A stretch of DNA of 64,000 bases, taken from NCBI RefSeq assembly GCF_002812805.1, contig NZ_NMUM01000022.1:1-64000 (forward strand), read 5' to 3'. The notes beneath the pieces were generated by a model. It did no database searches. It had not been told where the DNA came from and was given only the letters and a program-made list of their open reading frames with translations. This stretch comes from Microbacterium lacus (lineage in GTDB: Bacteria; Actinomycetota; Actinomycetes; Actinomycetales; Microbacteriaceae). This document shows positions 24,501 to 32,980 of the stretch, piece by piece; positions within the stretch are counted from its first letter, which is position 1, and every line of letters starts with the position of its first letter. The position numbers and the translations under genes are program-made.

Positions 24501-25394
24501 TCAGGGAAGCAGGCCGCTCCGCCGCGCCTTCGTCACGGCCGCGTGACGGGTGGAGGCATCGAGCTTCGACATCGCGCTCGACAGATACGCCTTGACCGTC
24601 CCCTCCCGCAGCGAGAGTTGCGCCGCAATCTGTGCGTTTGTGGCGCCGATCGCCGCGCACGCGAGCACATCCGTTTCCCGCGGCGAGAGGGTCACCGTGG
24701 ACGCCTGATGGTGCGCGTCGCCATCCCCCGAGAGCACCGCCAAGCGCTGCTCGACCTGCTCCAACCGCGCCCGAACGGACGGATCCGTGATCGTGGAGGC
24801 GATGGTCCGCAGCTCGGCGTAGCTCTCGCGCAACTCCTCGCGATGGGCCGCGGGCAGCGACGGATGCTGCGCCGGTGACGCTGCGGGGACGCCCGTCAGA
24901 CCCGGGCCGGCATCGAGGGCGCTCAGCCTCCGCTCGACCTCATCACGCACACGCAATTCGGTGGCCAAGGCATCCGCCACCTGGAACGCCGGCTTCATGA
25001 CCACTTCGCCGACGTTCGTCGATGCCCACGCGCCCCCGTACAGAAGCCCGCGCACCCGCCCGCCGACGATCACCGGAACCGCCAGCAGCGTCGAGATGCC
25101 CTCGCCGAGAATGTGCCTGTCGTAGTCATGCGTGATGTGTCGTGCCGCGCCGTAATCGGGCGTCGCGCGCGGACGCAGCTCGGCCATGGCACGACCGCCG
25201 AGGCCGCGCATGACCTGAACGCTGAGCCCGTCGAGGCTACGTGTGCGGCTGCCGTAGATGGCGCCGATGCGCGCGGTGCCGTCGCTCACGAGCCCGCCGA
25301 ACGACACCGGAAAATGCGTCCGGCGCGCCAATTCGCGGACGGCGCCCGTCAGCGCCGAGGCTTCTGAGTCAGTCCGATCCTGGGTAAGCATCAC
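24501..25394 (-). CDS. RamA-like LuxR regulator with GAF-type domain
   Basis: The 297-residue protein has an N-terminal GAF-like sensor region (about 30-150, with ILGEGISTLLAVPVIVGGRVRGLLYG). A coiled linker follows, then a LuxR helix-turn-helix (about 235-295: LSPRETDVLACAAIGATNAQ, IAAQLSLREGTVKAYLS). This layout matches RamA of Corynebacterium, the activator of acetate metabolism. It is divergent from the DUF485-actP acetate uptake operon, which supports that role. Adjacent GTG (25394) and ATG (25391) starts are both possible. Confidence 0.85.
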   Translation of the reverse strand: MMLTQDRTDSEASALTGAVRELARRTHFPVSFGGLVSDGTARIGAIYGSRTRSLDGLSVQVMRGLGGRAMAELRPRATPDYGAARHITHDYDRHILGEGISTLLAVPVIVGGRVRGLLYGGAWASTNVGEVVMKPAFQVADALATELRVRDEVERRLSALDAGPGLTGVPAASPAQHPSLPAAHREELRESYAELRTIASTITDPSVRARLEQVEQRLAVLSGDGDAHHQASTVTLSPRETDVLACAAIGATNAQIAAQLSLREGTVKAYLSSAMSKLDASTRHAAVTKARRSGLLP

Positions 25395-25404
25395 TACCTA
25401 CTTT

Positions 25405-25411
25405 CGGGGGT
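25405..25411. promoter_or_regulatory. G-stretch candidate RamA site
   Basis: CGGGGGT in the gap between the RamA-like gene and the acetate uptake operon fits the short G-rich motif reported for RamA binding. One short motif in GC-rich DNA is weak evidence. Confidence 0.25.
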
Positions 25412-25566
25412 GACGGCATCCTCGCCGCCTTCGTAGCGTCGACCCTACACCTGCCGGAGCGAAAGAAAAGTGCTCGGGATCGGGCCAATCCGTCGTGCCC
25501 TCGTGGCGGATATTCGGCCGTCTTTCGGGCTTCGCGCAGACCGTGCACTAATGGCAAGGAGGCCAC

Positions 25567-25917
25567 ATGAGTGATCCGAGAACCGAAACCGCCCCACCCG
25601 GCGGGATCGACTACATCGCGGTCGAGGAGTCTGCCCCGTTCCAGGAACTCAAGCGCACGCAACGCAGCTTCGTGTTCCCGCTCGCGGTCGCATTCCTGCT
25701 CTGGTACTTCGTCTACGTCCTGCTCTCGTCGTTCGCGACCGACTTCATGGGCACGCGCGTCTGGGGTGATGTGACGGTGGGGTTGATCTTCGGCCTCGGC
25801 CAATTCGTCACCACCTTCGCGATCACGATGTCGTACGTCGCCTTCGCGAACCGCAAGCTCGACCCGAAGGCCGAGGCCATTCGTGACGCCCTCGAGAAGC
25901 AGGAGCCCACCTCGTGA
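25567..25917 (+). CDS. DUF485 membrane protein
   Basis: A 116-residue DUF485 protein with two membrane helices (about 37-60 and 72-98, VGLIFGLGQFVTTFAITMSYVAF) and polar ends. DUF485 genes almost always stand just before actP. They are thought to assist the acetate symporter. The stop overlaps the GTG start of the next gene in a GTGA junction, so translation is coupled. GCAAGGAGG lies before the ATG. Confidence 0.9.
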   Translation: MSDPRTETAPPGGIDYIAVEESAPFQELKRTQRSFVFPLAVAFLLWYFVYVLLSSFATDFMGTRVWGDVTVGLIFGLGQFVTTFAITMSYVAFANRKLDPKAEAIRDALEKQEPTS

Positions 25918-27533
25918 ACGACATCTTCGCGGCTCTCGAGGCCGCCTCGACGACGGTCGAAAACAACCCCGTCCTGAACATCTCGATCTTCGGCGCCTTC
26001 GTCGCGATCACGCTGTTCATCGTCATCCGCGCGAGCCGGAACAACAAGACCGCGGCGGACTACTACGCGGCGGGGCGCTCATTCACCGGGCCCCAGAATG
26101 GCTTCGCCATCGCGGGCGACTACCTGTCCGCCGCATCCTTTCTGGGTATCTGCGGCGCGATCGCGCTGAACGGATACGACGGATTCCTCTATTCGATCGG
26201 GTTCCTCGTGGCGTGGTTGGTGGCGCTGCTTCTCGTCGCCGAGCTGATGCGCAACACGGGCAAGTTCACGATGGCCGACGTGCTGTCGTTCCGTCTCGCG
26301 CAGCGTCCGGTCCGGATGGCGGCGGCGATCACCACCCTCGCGGTCTGCTTCTTCTACCTGCTGGCGCAGATGGCCGGCGCCGGCGGGCTTGTTTCGTTGC
26401 TGCTCGGAATCAACGACCAGATCGGGCAGTCGATCGTCGTCGCCGTCGTCGGGGTTTTGATGATCGTCTACGTGCTCATCGGTGGCATGAAGGGCACCAC
26501 CTGGGTGCAGATCGTCAAGGCGTTCCTGCTGATCGGCGGCGCCATCGTCATGACGATCTGGGTGCTGGCGATCAACGGGTTCAACATCAACACTCTTCTG
26601 GGAGCGGCAGTGGATGCTTCGACCACGACGCCGCCCGACGCAATCCTCGCGCCGGGGCTGCAGTACGGCGCGAACCCGTGGGACTTCATCAGCCTCGCGC
26701 TCGCCCTCGTGCTCGGCACCGCGGGTCTGCCCCACGTGCTGATGCGCTTCTATACGGTGCCGACGGCGAAGGAGGCGCGGCGTTCGGTCGTGTGGGCGAT
26801 CTGGCTCATCGGGCTGTTCTATCTGCTGACGCTCGTGCTGGGCTACGGTGCCGCAGCACTGGTGGGCCCGGACGTCATTCGCGAGGCCCCGGGAGGGGTC
26901 AACTCGGCGGCTCCGCTGCTGGCCCTGGCGCTCGGCGGTCCGATCCTGCTCGGGTTCATCTCGGCGGTCGCGTTCGCGACAATCCTCGCGGTCGTCGCGG
27001 GTCTGACGATCACGGCCGCCGCATCCTTCGCACACGACATCTATGCGAACGTCCTCAAGAAGGGCAACGTCCCGCCGGACGGCGAGGTCAAGGTCGCCCG
27101 TCGCACGGTCATCGTGATCGGCGTGCTGGCGATCATCGGCGGCATCGGCGTGCAGGGACAGAACGTCGCGTTCCTGGTCGCGCTGGCCTTCGCGGTGGCT
27201 GCGTCGGCGAACCTGCCGACGATCCTGTACTCGCTGTTCTGGCGCGGGTTCACGACCCGCGGCGCGGTGTGGAGCATGTACGGCGGGCTCGGTTCGGCCG
27301 TCATTCTGATCGTCGCCTCGCCGGTGTTCTGGGGCACAGAGACCAGCGTGTTCCCGGTCGGGACGGCACTGTGGCCGCTCAACAACCCCGGCATCGTGTC
27401 GATCCCGCTCGGGTTCTTCTTGGGTTGGCTCGGTTCGGTCACCTCGCGCAAGGCCGAGGATCGGCGCCTGGCCGCGGAGATGGATGTGCGCTCTCTCACC
27501 GGCTACGGGGCCGAGAAGGCGACGAACCACTAG
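25914..27533 (+). CDS. actP: Cation/acetate symporter
   Basis: A 539-residue solute:sodium symporter (SSS family) with about 13 membrane helices. Motifs include YYAAGRSFTGPQNGFAIAGD near residue 47, GTAGLPHVLMRFYTVP near 264 and SAVAFATILAVVAGLTITAAAS. It would take up acetate or other short carboxylates with a cation. The preceding DUF485 gene and divergent RamA-like regulator gene strengthen the acetate assignment. The GTG start overlaps the DUF485 stop. Confidence 0.9.
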   Translation: MNDIFAALEAASTTVENNPVLNISIFGAFVAITLFIVIRASRNNKTAADYYAAGRSFTGPQNGFAIAGDYLSAASFLGICGAIALNGYDGFLYSIGFLVAWLVALLLVAELMRNTGKFTMADVLSFRLAQRPVRMAAAITTLAVCFFYLLAQMAGAGGLVSLLLGINDQIGQSIVVAVVGVLMIVYVLIGGMKGTTWVQIVKAFLLIGGAIVMTIWVLAINGFNINTLLGAAVDASTTTPPDAILAPGLQYGANPWDFISLALALVLGTAGLPHVLMRFYTVPTAKEARRSVVWAIWLIGLFYLLTLVLGYGAAALVGPDVIREAPGGVNSAAPLLALALGGPILLGFISAVAFATILAVVAGLTITAAASFAHDIYANVLKKGNVPPDGEVKVARRTVIVIGVLAIIGGIGVQGQNVAFLVALAFAVAASANLPTILYSLFWRGFTTRGAVWSMYGGLGSAVILIVASPVFWGTETSVFPVGTALWPLNNPGIVSIPLGFFLGWLGSVTSRKAEDRRLAAEMDVRSLTGYGAEKATNH

Positions 27534-27573
27534 CGGCGGTTCGGCGGGGGCGTCGTTTCGTCTCGCTTCGCTC

Positions 27574-27615
27574 GCTCAACGACCGGGTCCTCGTGACGGG
27601 GCCCGGTCGTTGAGC
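27574..27615. terminator. Hairpin between actP and tag
   Basis: Arms 27574-27587 and 27602-27615 are perfect 14-base complements (GCTCAACGACCGGG and its complement). It lies between the convergent actP and tag genes and could end both transcripts. Confidence 0.8.
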
Positions 27616-27622
27616 GCGCTGG

Positions 27623-28246
27623 CTATGCCGACGCCGGCCACACCCCGCTCGACCCGCGCCGGTGACTGCCGACGAGGTGCGTGTCGACGATCCCGACGGC
27701 CTCCATGAGAGCGAACGCGGTGGTCGGCCCGACGAATCGGAAGCCGCGTGCCTTCAGCGCCTTCGCGAGAGCGCGGGATTCATCGGAAGTTGAAGGGATG
27801 TCGGCGAACCTCAGCGGGGTGGGTGTGGCGTTCGGCCGGAACGACCACACCAGGTCGGCGAGACCGCCGTCCGAGCGAAGGGCGACAGTGGCCTGGGCGT
27901 TGGCGATCGTCGCGAGGATCTTGGCGCGGTTGCGCACGATCGCTGCATCCGCCATCAATCGCTCCACCTCTGCGTCGTCGTACTCGGCAACCGTGTCGGG
28001 ATCGAAATCGGCGAACGCCGCACGGAATCCCGGGCGCTTCCGCAGGATGATCGCCCAGGAGAGACCCGACTGGAAGGCTTCGAGGCTCAGGCGCTCGAAC
28101 AGCCCGCGTTCGTCGCGGACGGGCATGCCCCACTCGTCGTCGTAGTAGCTCCGCAGGAGGGGATCGGTCGACGCCCATCGAGGGCGAGCCAGGCCATCGT
28201 CGCCAACCACGAGATCGTCCGACGATGCCGCGGGCGCGTCGGTCAT
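27623..28246 (-). CDS. tag: DNA-3-methyladenine glycosylase I, cysteine-free
   Basis: The 207-residue protein has the Tag fold that excises 3-methyladenine: WASTDPLLRSYYDDEWGMPV, LEAFQSGLSWAIILRKRPGFR (with the catalytic-pocket Glu56), AIVRNRAKI and GIVDTHLVGSHRRG. Tag normally has a zinc snap with Cys near the N-terminus (RCxW) and Cys in HLVGC. Here these read RPRW and HLVGS, and the protein has no Cys at all. Its ATG overlaps the TGA of the upstream alkyltransferase-like gene by 4 bases, so the two are translationally coupled. Confidence 0.85.
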   Translation of the reverse strand: MTDAPAASSDDLVVGDDGLARPRWASTDPLLRSYYDDEWGMPVRDERGLFERLSLEAFQSGLSWAIILRKRPGFRAAFADFDPDTVAEYDDAEVERLMADAAIVRNRAKILATIANAQATVALRSDGGLADLVWSFRPNATPTPLRFADIPSTSDESRALAKALKARGFRFVGPTTAFALMEAVGIVDTHLVGSHRRGSSGVWPASA

Positions 28247-28758
28247 GCCAGGACCCCCTCGATGCCCGACTCGAGGGCGAGCAACGCGCGCTTCACCTCG
28301 GGTCGTCCGCCGTACTCGCCGAGCGATCCGTCCGACCGGACGACACGGTGCACCGGGATCACCACCGAGATGGGCGTGTTGGCGCACGCGGTGCCGACCG
28401 CACGTGCTGCGCGCGGGATGCCGGCGGTGATCGCGACCTCGCCGTAGCCCGCGGTCTCGCCATAGGGGATCTCACGGATCGCCTCGAGCGCGGCGCGGGT
28501 GAAGGGCGTCAGACCCGCGAGATCCAGAGGGATGTCGAACGACCGGAGCTCGCCCGCGAAGTAGTGCTCGAGTTGCGTCACCACGGGATAGAGCGCTTCG
28601 TCGTCGCGCACCGCGGGTTCCCGCCGCGCCGCCATGATCTGATCCAACAAGCGCTCGGGTGATCCCTCAGCGAACCGGAGAGCAACCAGTCCGTCATCGG
28701 ACTCGACGGCGAGGGCGACGCCGACCGGCGTGGGTGTTGTGGTGTAGCGAAGCGGCAT
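28243..28758 (-). CDS. Ogt/MGMT-fold protein lacking the acceptor cysteine
   Basis: This 171-residue protein has the full O6-alkylguanine-DNA alkyltransferase layout: an N-terminal domain (1-85) and a C-terminal domain with TPFTRAALEAIREIPYGETAGYG and GSLGEYGGRPEVKRALL. The active-site motif PCHR reads PVHR, with Val136 encoded by GTG at 28351-28353. The base-flipping Arg expected in the R-N-P segment is Asn127 (ACANTP). It cannot act as a standard suicide methyltransferase. It may bind alkylated DNA like ATL proteins, or be inactive. It is coupled to tag downstream. Confidence 0.85.
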   Translation of the reverse strand: MPLRYTTTPTPVGVALAVESDDGLVALRFAEGSPERLLDQIMAARREPAVRDDEALYPVVTQLEHYFAGELRSFDIPLDLAGLTPFTRAALEAIREIPYGETAGYGEVAITAGIPRAARAVGTACANTPISVVIPVHRVVRSDGSLGEYGGRPEVKRALLALESGIEGVLA

Positions 28759-28927
28759 GGGCCCATCCTGCCGCTGACGCGCGACATCCGAGCGCGCGCG
28801 GGGCATTCGGGGGACGGATGCTTCATAACGACCGTGGGGGAGGAGAGATGGCCTGTCCAACCCGGCAATCCCGCGAAACCCGCCCCGCTTGACCGGTCGA
28901 CGCGCCGTCCGCACGTAGGGTGACCGT

Positions 28928-31900
28928 GTGTGGCGAGCAGACGGCAACGCCGTGGACCTGGGCGAAGACGAGTCCCCCTCGTTCGGCGCGCCCGATAACA
29001 GCGGCGTCGCACCCGATGGCTTGAGTGTCGCCGAGCCCGGCGTGCAGGTCGCGCACGTCGCGGATGTGCTCCGATCGCGGTTGCGCGCCGAGGCATCCGA
29101 GCTCGGTGGACGCTCTCCGTTGCTGCAGTTCGTCGACGTCGCAGACGCCGGAATCGACATCACCAACGCGCACCCCGGCAGCTTGCCGCAGTTCATCACG
29201 GGACAGTCGACGTTGCTGTCCGGGCTCTTCCGCGACGAGGTCGCCCTGCGCACCGCCCGGCTTGCGGCCGAGGCGATCACGGCGAAGAACGTCGAGCTGC
29301 GGACCGTCCGCTCGATCGAAGCCGTCCACCTCGCTGTCGGTCTCGCCGGCTGGCGGATCGGCGGTGTTTCGTACAGTGCACCCGTGCTGCTCCGGCCCCT
29401 GGCGATCCGTCGCCACGGCACCGACTTCGAACTGAAGCTGCACGGCGGATTCCACATCAACCCCGAGCTCGACTCGGTCGCGCGTGAGCACTTCGGTATC
29501 GCCCTCGACGGTCCCGCGCTCGCCGCGCTCGCCCACGAGGGTGGCGTGTTCAAGCCGCAACGGGTCATCGACCGGCTCCGGTCGGTCACGTCCCACATCG
29601 ACACGTTCACGGTGCATCCGCGTCTGATCGTCTCGACGTTCGCCGATGTCGCGCGCGGCATGGCCCGCGACTCCGCGCGAGCAGGCGGACTCGTGCTGAA
29701 CGCCCTTGCGGGCCACGCAGCAGATCGGCAGACGCTTGCCGCACAACCGGGCGAGGTGCAGAGTGTCGGGCCCGACGATCGCCCGCCGGCCGCCGACACG
29801 CTGCTGCTCGATGCCGACTCCGAGCAGGAGCGCGTGCTCGCCCAGATCACCGCGGGACGCTCGATCGCCGTCGCGACGCTGCCCGGAACGGGCGGAACAC
29901 AGACCGTCATCAACGCGATCGGTGCCCTCGTGCACGAGCATCGCCGGGTGCTGGTCGTTAGCGCGCGTCGCTCGACGATCGAGGGCGTGCGGCATCGCCT
30001 CGGTCAGGTCGGTCTACCCGGTCTCGCGTGTTCCCCGACCAACACCGCCCGTGACCTCGTGCGCGCGATCGCCCGCAATGAAAAGGCCAAGGCGCCCCAG
30101 CTCGGCGACGTCGACGACGCACTCGTGCGCTTGCGCGCGTTGCTGACGTCGTACCGCAAGGGCCTGACAACGCCCGTCCCGGGGCTCGGCGTCAGCCCGC
30201 TGCAGACGCTCCATGCTCTCGCCGCGCTGCCGGCCGCCGACGGAATCGCCCCCGTCGACACGCGGTTCGACTTCGCGACGCTGACGAAGCTCGCGAACGA
30301 CCGCACGGAAGCGGCGCGGATGCTCGAGCTCGCCGCAACCCTCGGCGAATTCCGCTTCGGCCCCGGCGATTCACCCTGGTACGGCGTCAACTTTGCGAGC
30401 ACGGATGCCGCGCAGTCGGCGCATGCCCTCGCTCAGAGGCTGCACACGACCGAGGTTCCGCGGTTGCTCGAGCGCGGCTTCGAGCTCATCGCGCAGACGC
30501 GCATGCGTCCCTTCGCCTCGATCGACGAGCTCGGCGAATACCTGCGCCTCTTGATCGACATCCGCGACTCGCTCGATCGCTTCAGCCCCACCGTCTTCGA
30601 ACGCCCGCTGGCCGACCTCATCCGTGCGCTCGGCTCGCGTCGGGACTCCGCGGGCATGAAGGCGGGGGAGCGGCGCCGCCTGCGTCGCCTGGCGCGTGAG
30701 TACGTGCGCCCCGGCGTCCACGTGGCCGATATGCACGAGGCGCTCGTGCGCATCCAGCGTCAGCGCACGCAGTGGCAGCAGTTCGTCGACATCGGGGTCA
30801 CCCCCGAGGTTCCCCTCGGTCTCGCCGATGTGCACGTCGCCTGGCAGCGGGTCACGGCCGAGCTGGCAGAACTCGACGCCCCGCTCGGGCGCGACCGCGA
30901 CAAGCGCCTCGCCTCGCTCTCGGTCAACACGCTGGTGCGTACACTCGCCGGCCTGGCCGCAGAATCCGATGTCCTCGACAACCTGATCGAGCGGACGGCC
31001 CTTCGCGCCGAACTCGCGCGTCTGGGACTCGGCGGGCTGCTCGCCGAACTCTCGGTGCGGCACGTCCCGGCCGATCGTGTCGCGGCCGAGCTCGAGTACG
31101 CGTGGTGGCAGTCGGCGCTCGAGCACATGCTGCGCTCCGACAAGTCGCTGCTCGGCGCCAACACGAGCGTCGTCGATCGTCTGGAACGCGACTTCCGACT
31201 CGTCGACGAGGCGCACGCCGCGGCATCCGGATCCATTTTGTCGTGGCAGCTCGCCCGCGAATGGAAGATCGGCATCGTCGATGAACCGGGTGAGGCCGAG
31301 AACCTCAAGGCGCTGCTGACCCGCGGAACCGCGACACCCGCAACGCTCTCGCTCGGCGCTCCGACCCTCGGTCGCGCGCTCGCACCGGTCTGGCTGGCGT
31401 CGCCCTACGAGGTGCCGAAGATCCCGGACTCGGTCATGTTCGACACCGTGATCATCGCGGATGCCGGGGCCATCTGCCTGGCCGAGGCCGCACCGGCGAT
31501 CCGCCGTGCCCGACAGGTCGTCGTGCTCGGTGACCCGGTGACGCAGCGTCCGTCACCGTTCACTCTGGCGGCCGGTTCGGCGCCGCAACCCGAAGCCGAC
31601 GTCACGTTCGACGACGTCTCGGTGTTCGAGAAGCTGGCCGACCTGCTGCCCGTCTACACGCTGACCCGCAGCTACCGCGCCGGTGGTGAAGACCTGGCCG
31701 AGCTCGTCAACGACGCCTTCTACGGCGGCGAGATCGTGTCGTGGCCGTGGGCCGGATCGTACCTCGGCCGCGGCAGCCTGACCGTCGACTACGTCGAGGG
31801 CGGGTTCGGCGCGCCCGACCCGATCAGCGGCGCCGTCGAGAGCCCCGACACCGAGGTGACACGTGTCGTGACGCTCGTGCTCGAGCACGCGCTCAACCGG

Positions 31901-32668
31901 CCGGACGAGTCGCTCATGGTCGTGACCGCCAGCGCGCGGCACGCGGAGCGCGTGCGTGCGGCCGTCAACGCAGCCTTCGCGAGCCGATCGGATGTCTCGG
32001 AGTTCGCCTTGCGCGACACCGCCGAGCCGTTCGCGGTGCTCACCCTCGAGCAGTCGGTCGCCGAGAGCCGCGACCGCGTGATCTTCTCGCTCGGCTACGG
32101 GCTGACCAAGCACGGCCGCGTGCTGAGCGACTTCGGCGACCTGTCGACCCCCGACGGGGAACGTCTGCTGACGGTCGGCATGACGCGAGCGCGACGCTCG
32201 ATGGTGATCGTGTCATCCATCCGTCCCTCCGCCTTCGACGACGGACGCCTGGAATACGGCGCCGCGACACTCATGACGATCCTCGGGGGCATGGCAGCGC
32301 GCCAGCGCGACGCCCGCCTCGAAGACCTGGCCGATCCGCTCACGCGCCGCCTCGCATCCGAGCTGCGCCGCCTGGGCGTCTCGGTCGATGTCCACTACCG
32401 TGGCCTACTCCCGCTCGTCGCGCAGCACGCCGGCAAGGCCGTCGTCGTCGAGAGCGACCCCGAGACTCACGACGAGTCGCTCCGCGAATCGCTGCGGTTG
32501 CGTCCGCAGCTGCTGCGCCGCCTCGGCTGGCACTACGTCCGCGTGCACTCGTTCGATCTGTATACGGATGCTCCGGCCGTCGCCGCGCGCATTGCATCGA
32601 TCCTGGGGGTCGAGCCCGACGCACCCGCCGTCGAGGCCTCGACCCAGCCGATCGATGGCCTCGGCTGA
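28928..32668 (+). CDS. Degenerate SF1 helicase-like protein with REase-like C-terminus
   Basis: The protein has 1246 residues. Residues 288-345 match the entry of DUF4011/AAA_11-type SF1 helicases, but the Walker A reads LPGTGGTQT (318-326) with Gly323 where Lys is required. The Walker B reads VIIADAGAI (Asp845, Ala846), losing the catalytic Glu. Later motifs survive: RSYRAGGEDLAELVNDAFY, a motif V-like TLEQSVAESRDRVIFSLGYG and LLTVGMTRARRSMVIV (motif VI). Residues about 1139-1230 resemble a restriction-endonuclease-like module (REase_MTES_1575 type) ending RRLGWHYVRVHSFDLYTD. The frame is intact. A DNA-binding or regulatory role without ATP hydrolysis is inferred. Confidence 0.75.
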   Translation: MWRADGNAVDLGEDESPSFGAPDNSGVAPDGLSVAEPGVQVAHVADVLRSRLRAEASELGGRSPLLQFVDVADAGIDITNAHPGSLPQFITGQSTLLSGLFRDEVALRTARLAAEAITAKNVELRTVRSIEAVHLAVGLAGWRIGGVSYSAPVLLRPLAIRRHGTDFELKLHGGFHINPELDSVAREHFGIALDGPALAALAHEGGVFKPQRVIDRLRSVTSHIDTFTVHPRLIVSTFADVARGMARDSARAGGLVLNALAGHAADRQTLAAQPGEVQSVGPDDRPPAADTLLLDADSEQERVLAQITAGRSIAVATLPGTGGTQTVINAIGALVHEHRRVLVVSARRSTIEGVRHRLGQVGLPGLACSPTNTARDLVRAIARNEKAKAPQLGDVDDALVRLRALLTSYRKGLTTPVPGLGVSPLQTLHALAALPAADGIAPVDTRFDFATLTKLANDRTEAARMLELAATLGEFRFGPGDSPWYGVNFASTDAAQSAHALAQRLHTTEVPRLLERGFELIAQTRMRPFASIDELGEYLRLLIDIRDSLDRFSPTVFERPLADLIRALGSRRDSAGMKAGERRRLRRLAREYVRPGVHVADMHEALVRIQRQRTQWQQFVDIGVTPEVPLGLADVHVAWQRVTAELAELDAPLGRDRDKRLASLSVNTLVRTLAGLAAESDVLDNLIERTALRAELARLGLGGLLAELSVRHVPADRVAAELEYAWWQSALEHMLRSDKSLLGANTSVVDRLERDFRLVDEAHAAASGSILSWQLAREWKIGIVDEPGEAENLKALLTRGTATPATLSLGAPTLGRALAPVWLASPYEVPKIPDSVMFDTVIIADAGAICLAEAAPAIRRARQVVVLGDPVTQRPSPFTLAAGSAPQPEADVTFDDVSVFEKLADLLPVYTLTRSYRAGGEDLAELVNDAFYGGEIVSWPWAGSYLGRGSLTVDYVEGGFGAPDPISGAVESPDTEVTRVVTLVLEHALNRPDESLMVVTASARHAERVRAAVNAAFASRSDVSEFALRDTAEPFAVLTLEQSVAESRDRVIFSLGYGLTKHGRVLSDFGDLSTPDGERLLTVGMTRARRSMVIVSSIRPSAFDDGRLEYGAATLMTILGGMAARQRDARLEDLADPLTRRLASELRRLGVSVDVHYRGLLPLVAQHAGKAVVVESDPETHDESLRESLRLRPQLLRRLGWHYVRVHSFDLYTDAPAVAARIASILGVEPDAPAVEASTQPIDGLG

Positions 32669-32903
32669 CGGCTCCGGCGAGCCGGGGACGTCCCCCGATG
32701 TCGAGTCGGGTGACGTGCCGGGCTCGCGACAGCGCGTCGTTCGCGTGCCGGGTGCACGCCGGGCGAAGCTGACAGCCGCGCCCGGGGCAACACCCGAGCC
32801 GGCGCCGCGGGACGAGGCATCCGATCCGACTCCCGAGCCCGACGCGAGCACCGCGGGACCGAACGACGACCGCCTGCGCCAGGACGTACCCCCGCACTAC
32901 TGA
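32655..32903 (+). CDS. Small Pro/Asp-rich protein
   Basis: An 82-residue frame that overlaps the end of the helicase-like gene by 14 bases and runs up to a strong hairpin. It is rich in Pro, Ala, Asp and Arg (RRAKLTAAPGATPEPAPRDE) and ends DDRLRQDVPPHY. It is probably disordered. There is no clear Shine-Dalgarno site, so it would depend on translational coupling. Its placement before the terminator supports it being real. Confidence 0.55.
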   Translation: MASADGSGEPGTSPDVESGDVPGSRQRVVRVPGARRAKLTAAPGATPEPAPRDEASDPTPEPDASTAGPNDDRLRQDVPPHY

Positions 32904-32935
32904 CCGAGCGGGCAAGGAAGGTCGCCCGCTCGGTC
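32902..32935 (+). terminator. Hairpin after the helicase-like operon
   Basis: Arms 32902-32913 (GACCGAGCGGGC) and 32924-32935 are perfect complements with a 10-base loop. The hairpin starts inside the stop codon of the 82-residue gene. Confidence 0.8.
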
Positions 32936-32980
32936 GGGCATCACACCAGCGAGCTCTGTGAGCATCCCGTCCACGTCCGA

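Noticed and set aside
26079-27530. 483-codon minus-strand open frame
   Set aside because: It is antisense to actP, which has clear family motifs.
27545-27575. Dispersed TCTCGCTTCGCTCGCTC repeat
   Set aside because: Only one copy was seen in this window, so it cannot be shown to be a repeat here.
28823-29995. 390-codon minus-strand open frame opposite the helicase-like gene start
   Set aside because: Its composition is shadow-like and it would overlap the long plus-strand gene entirely.
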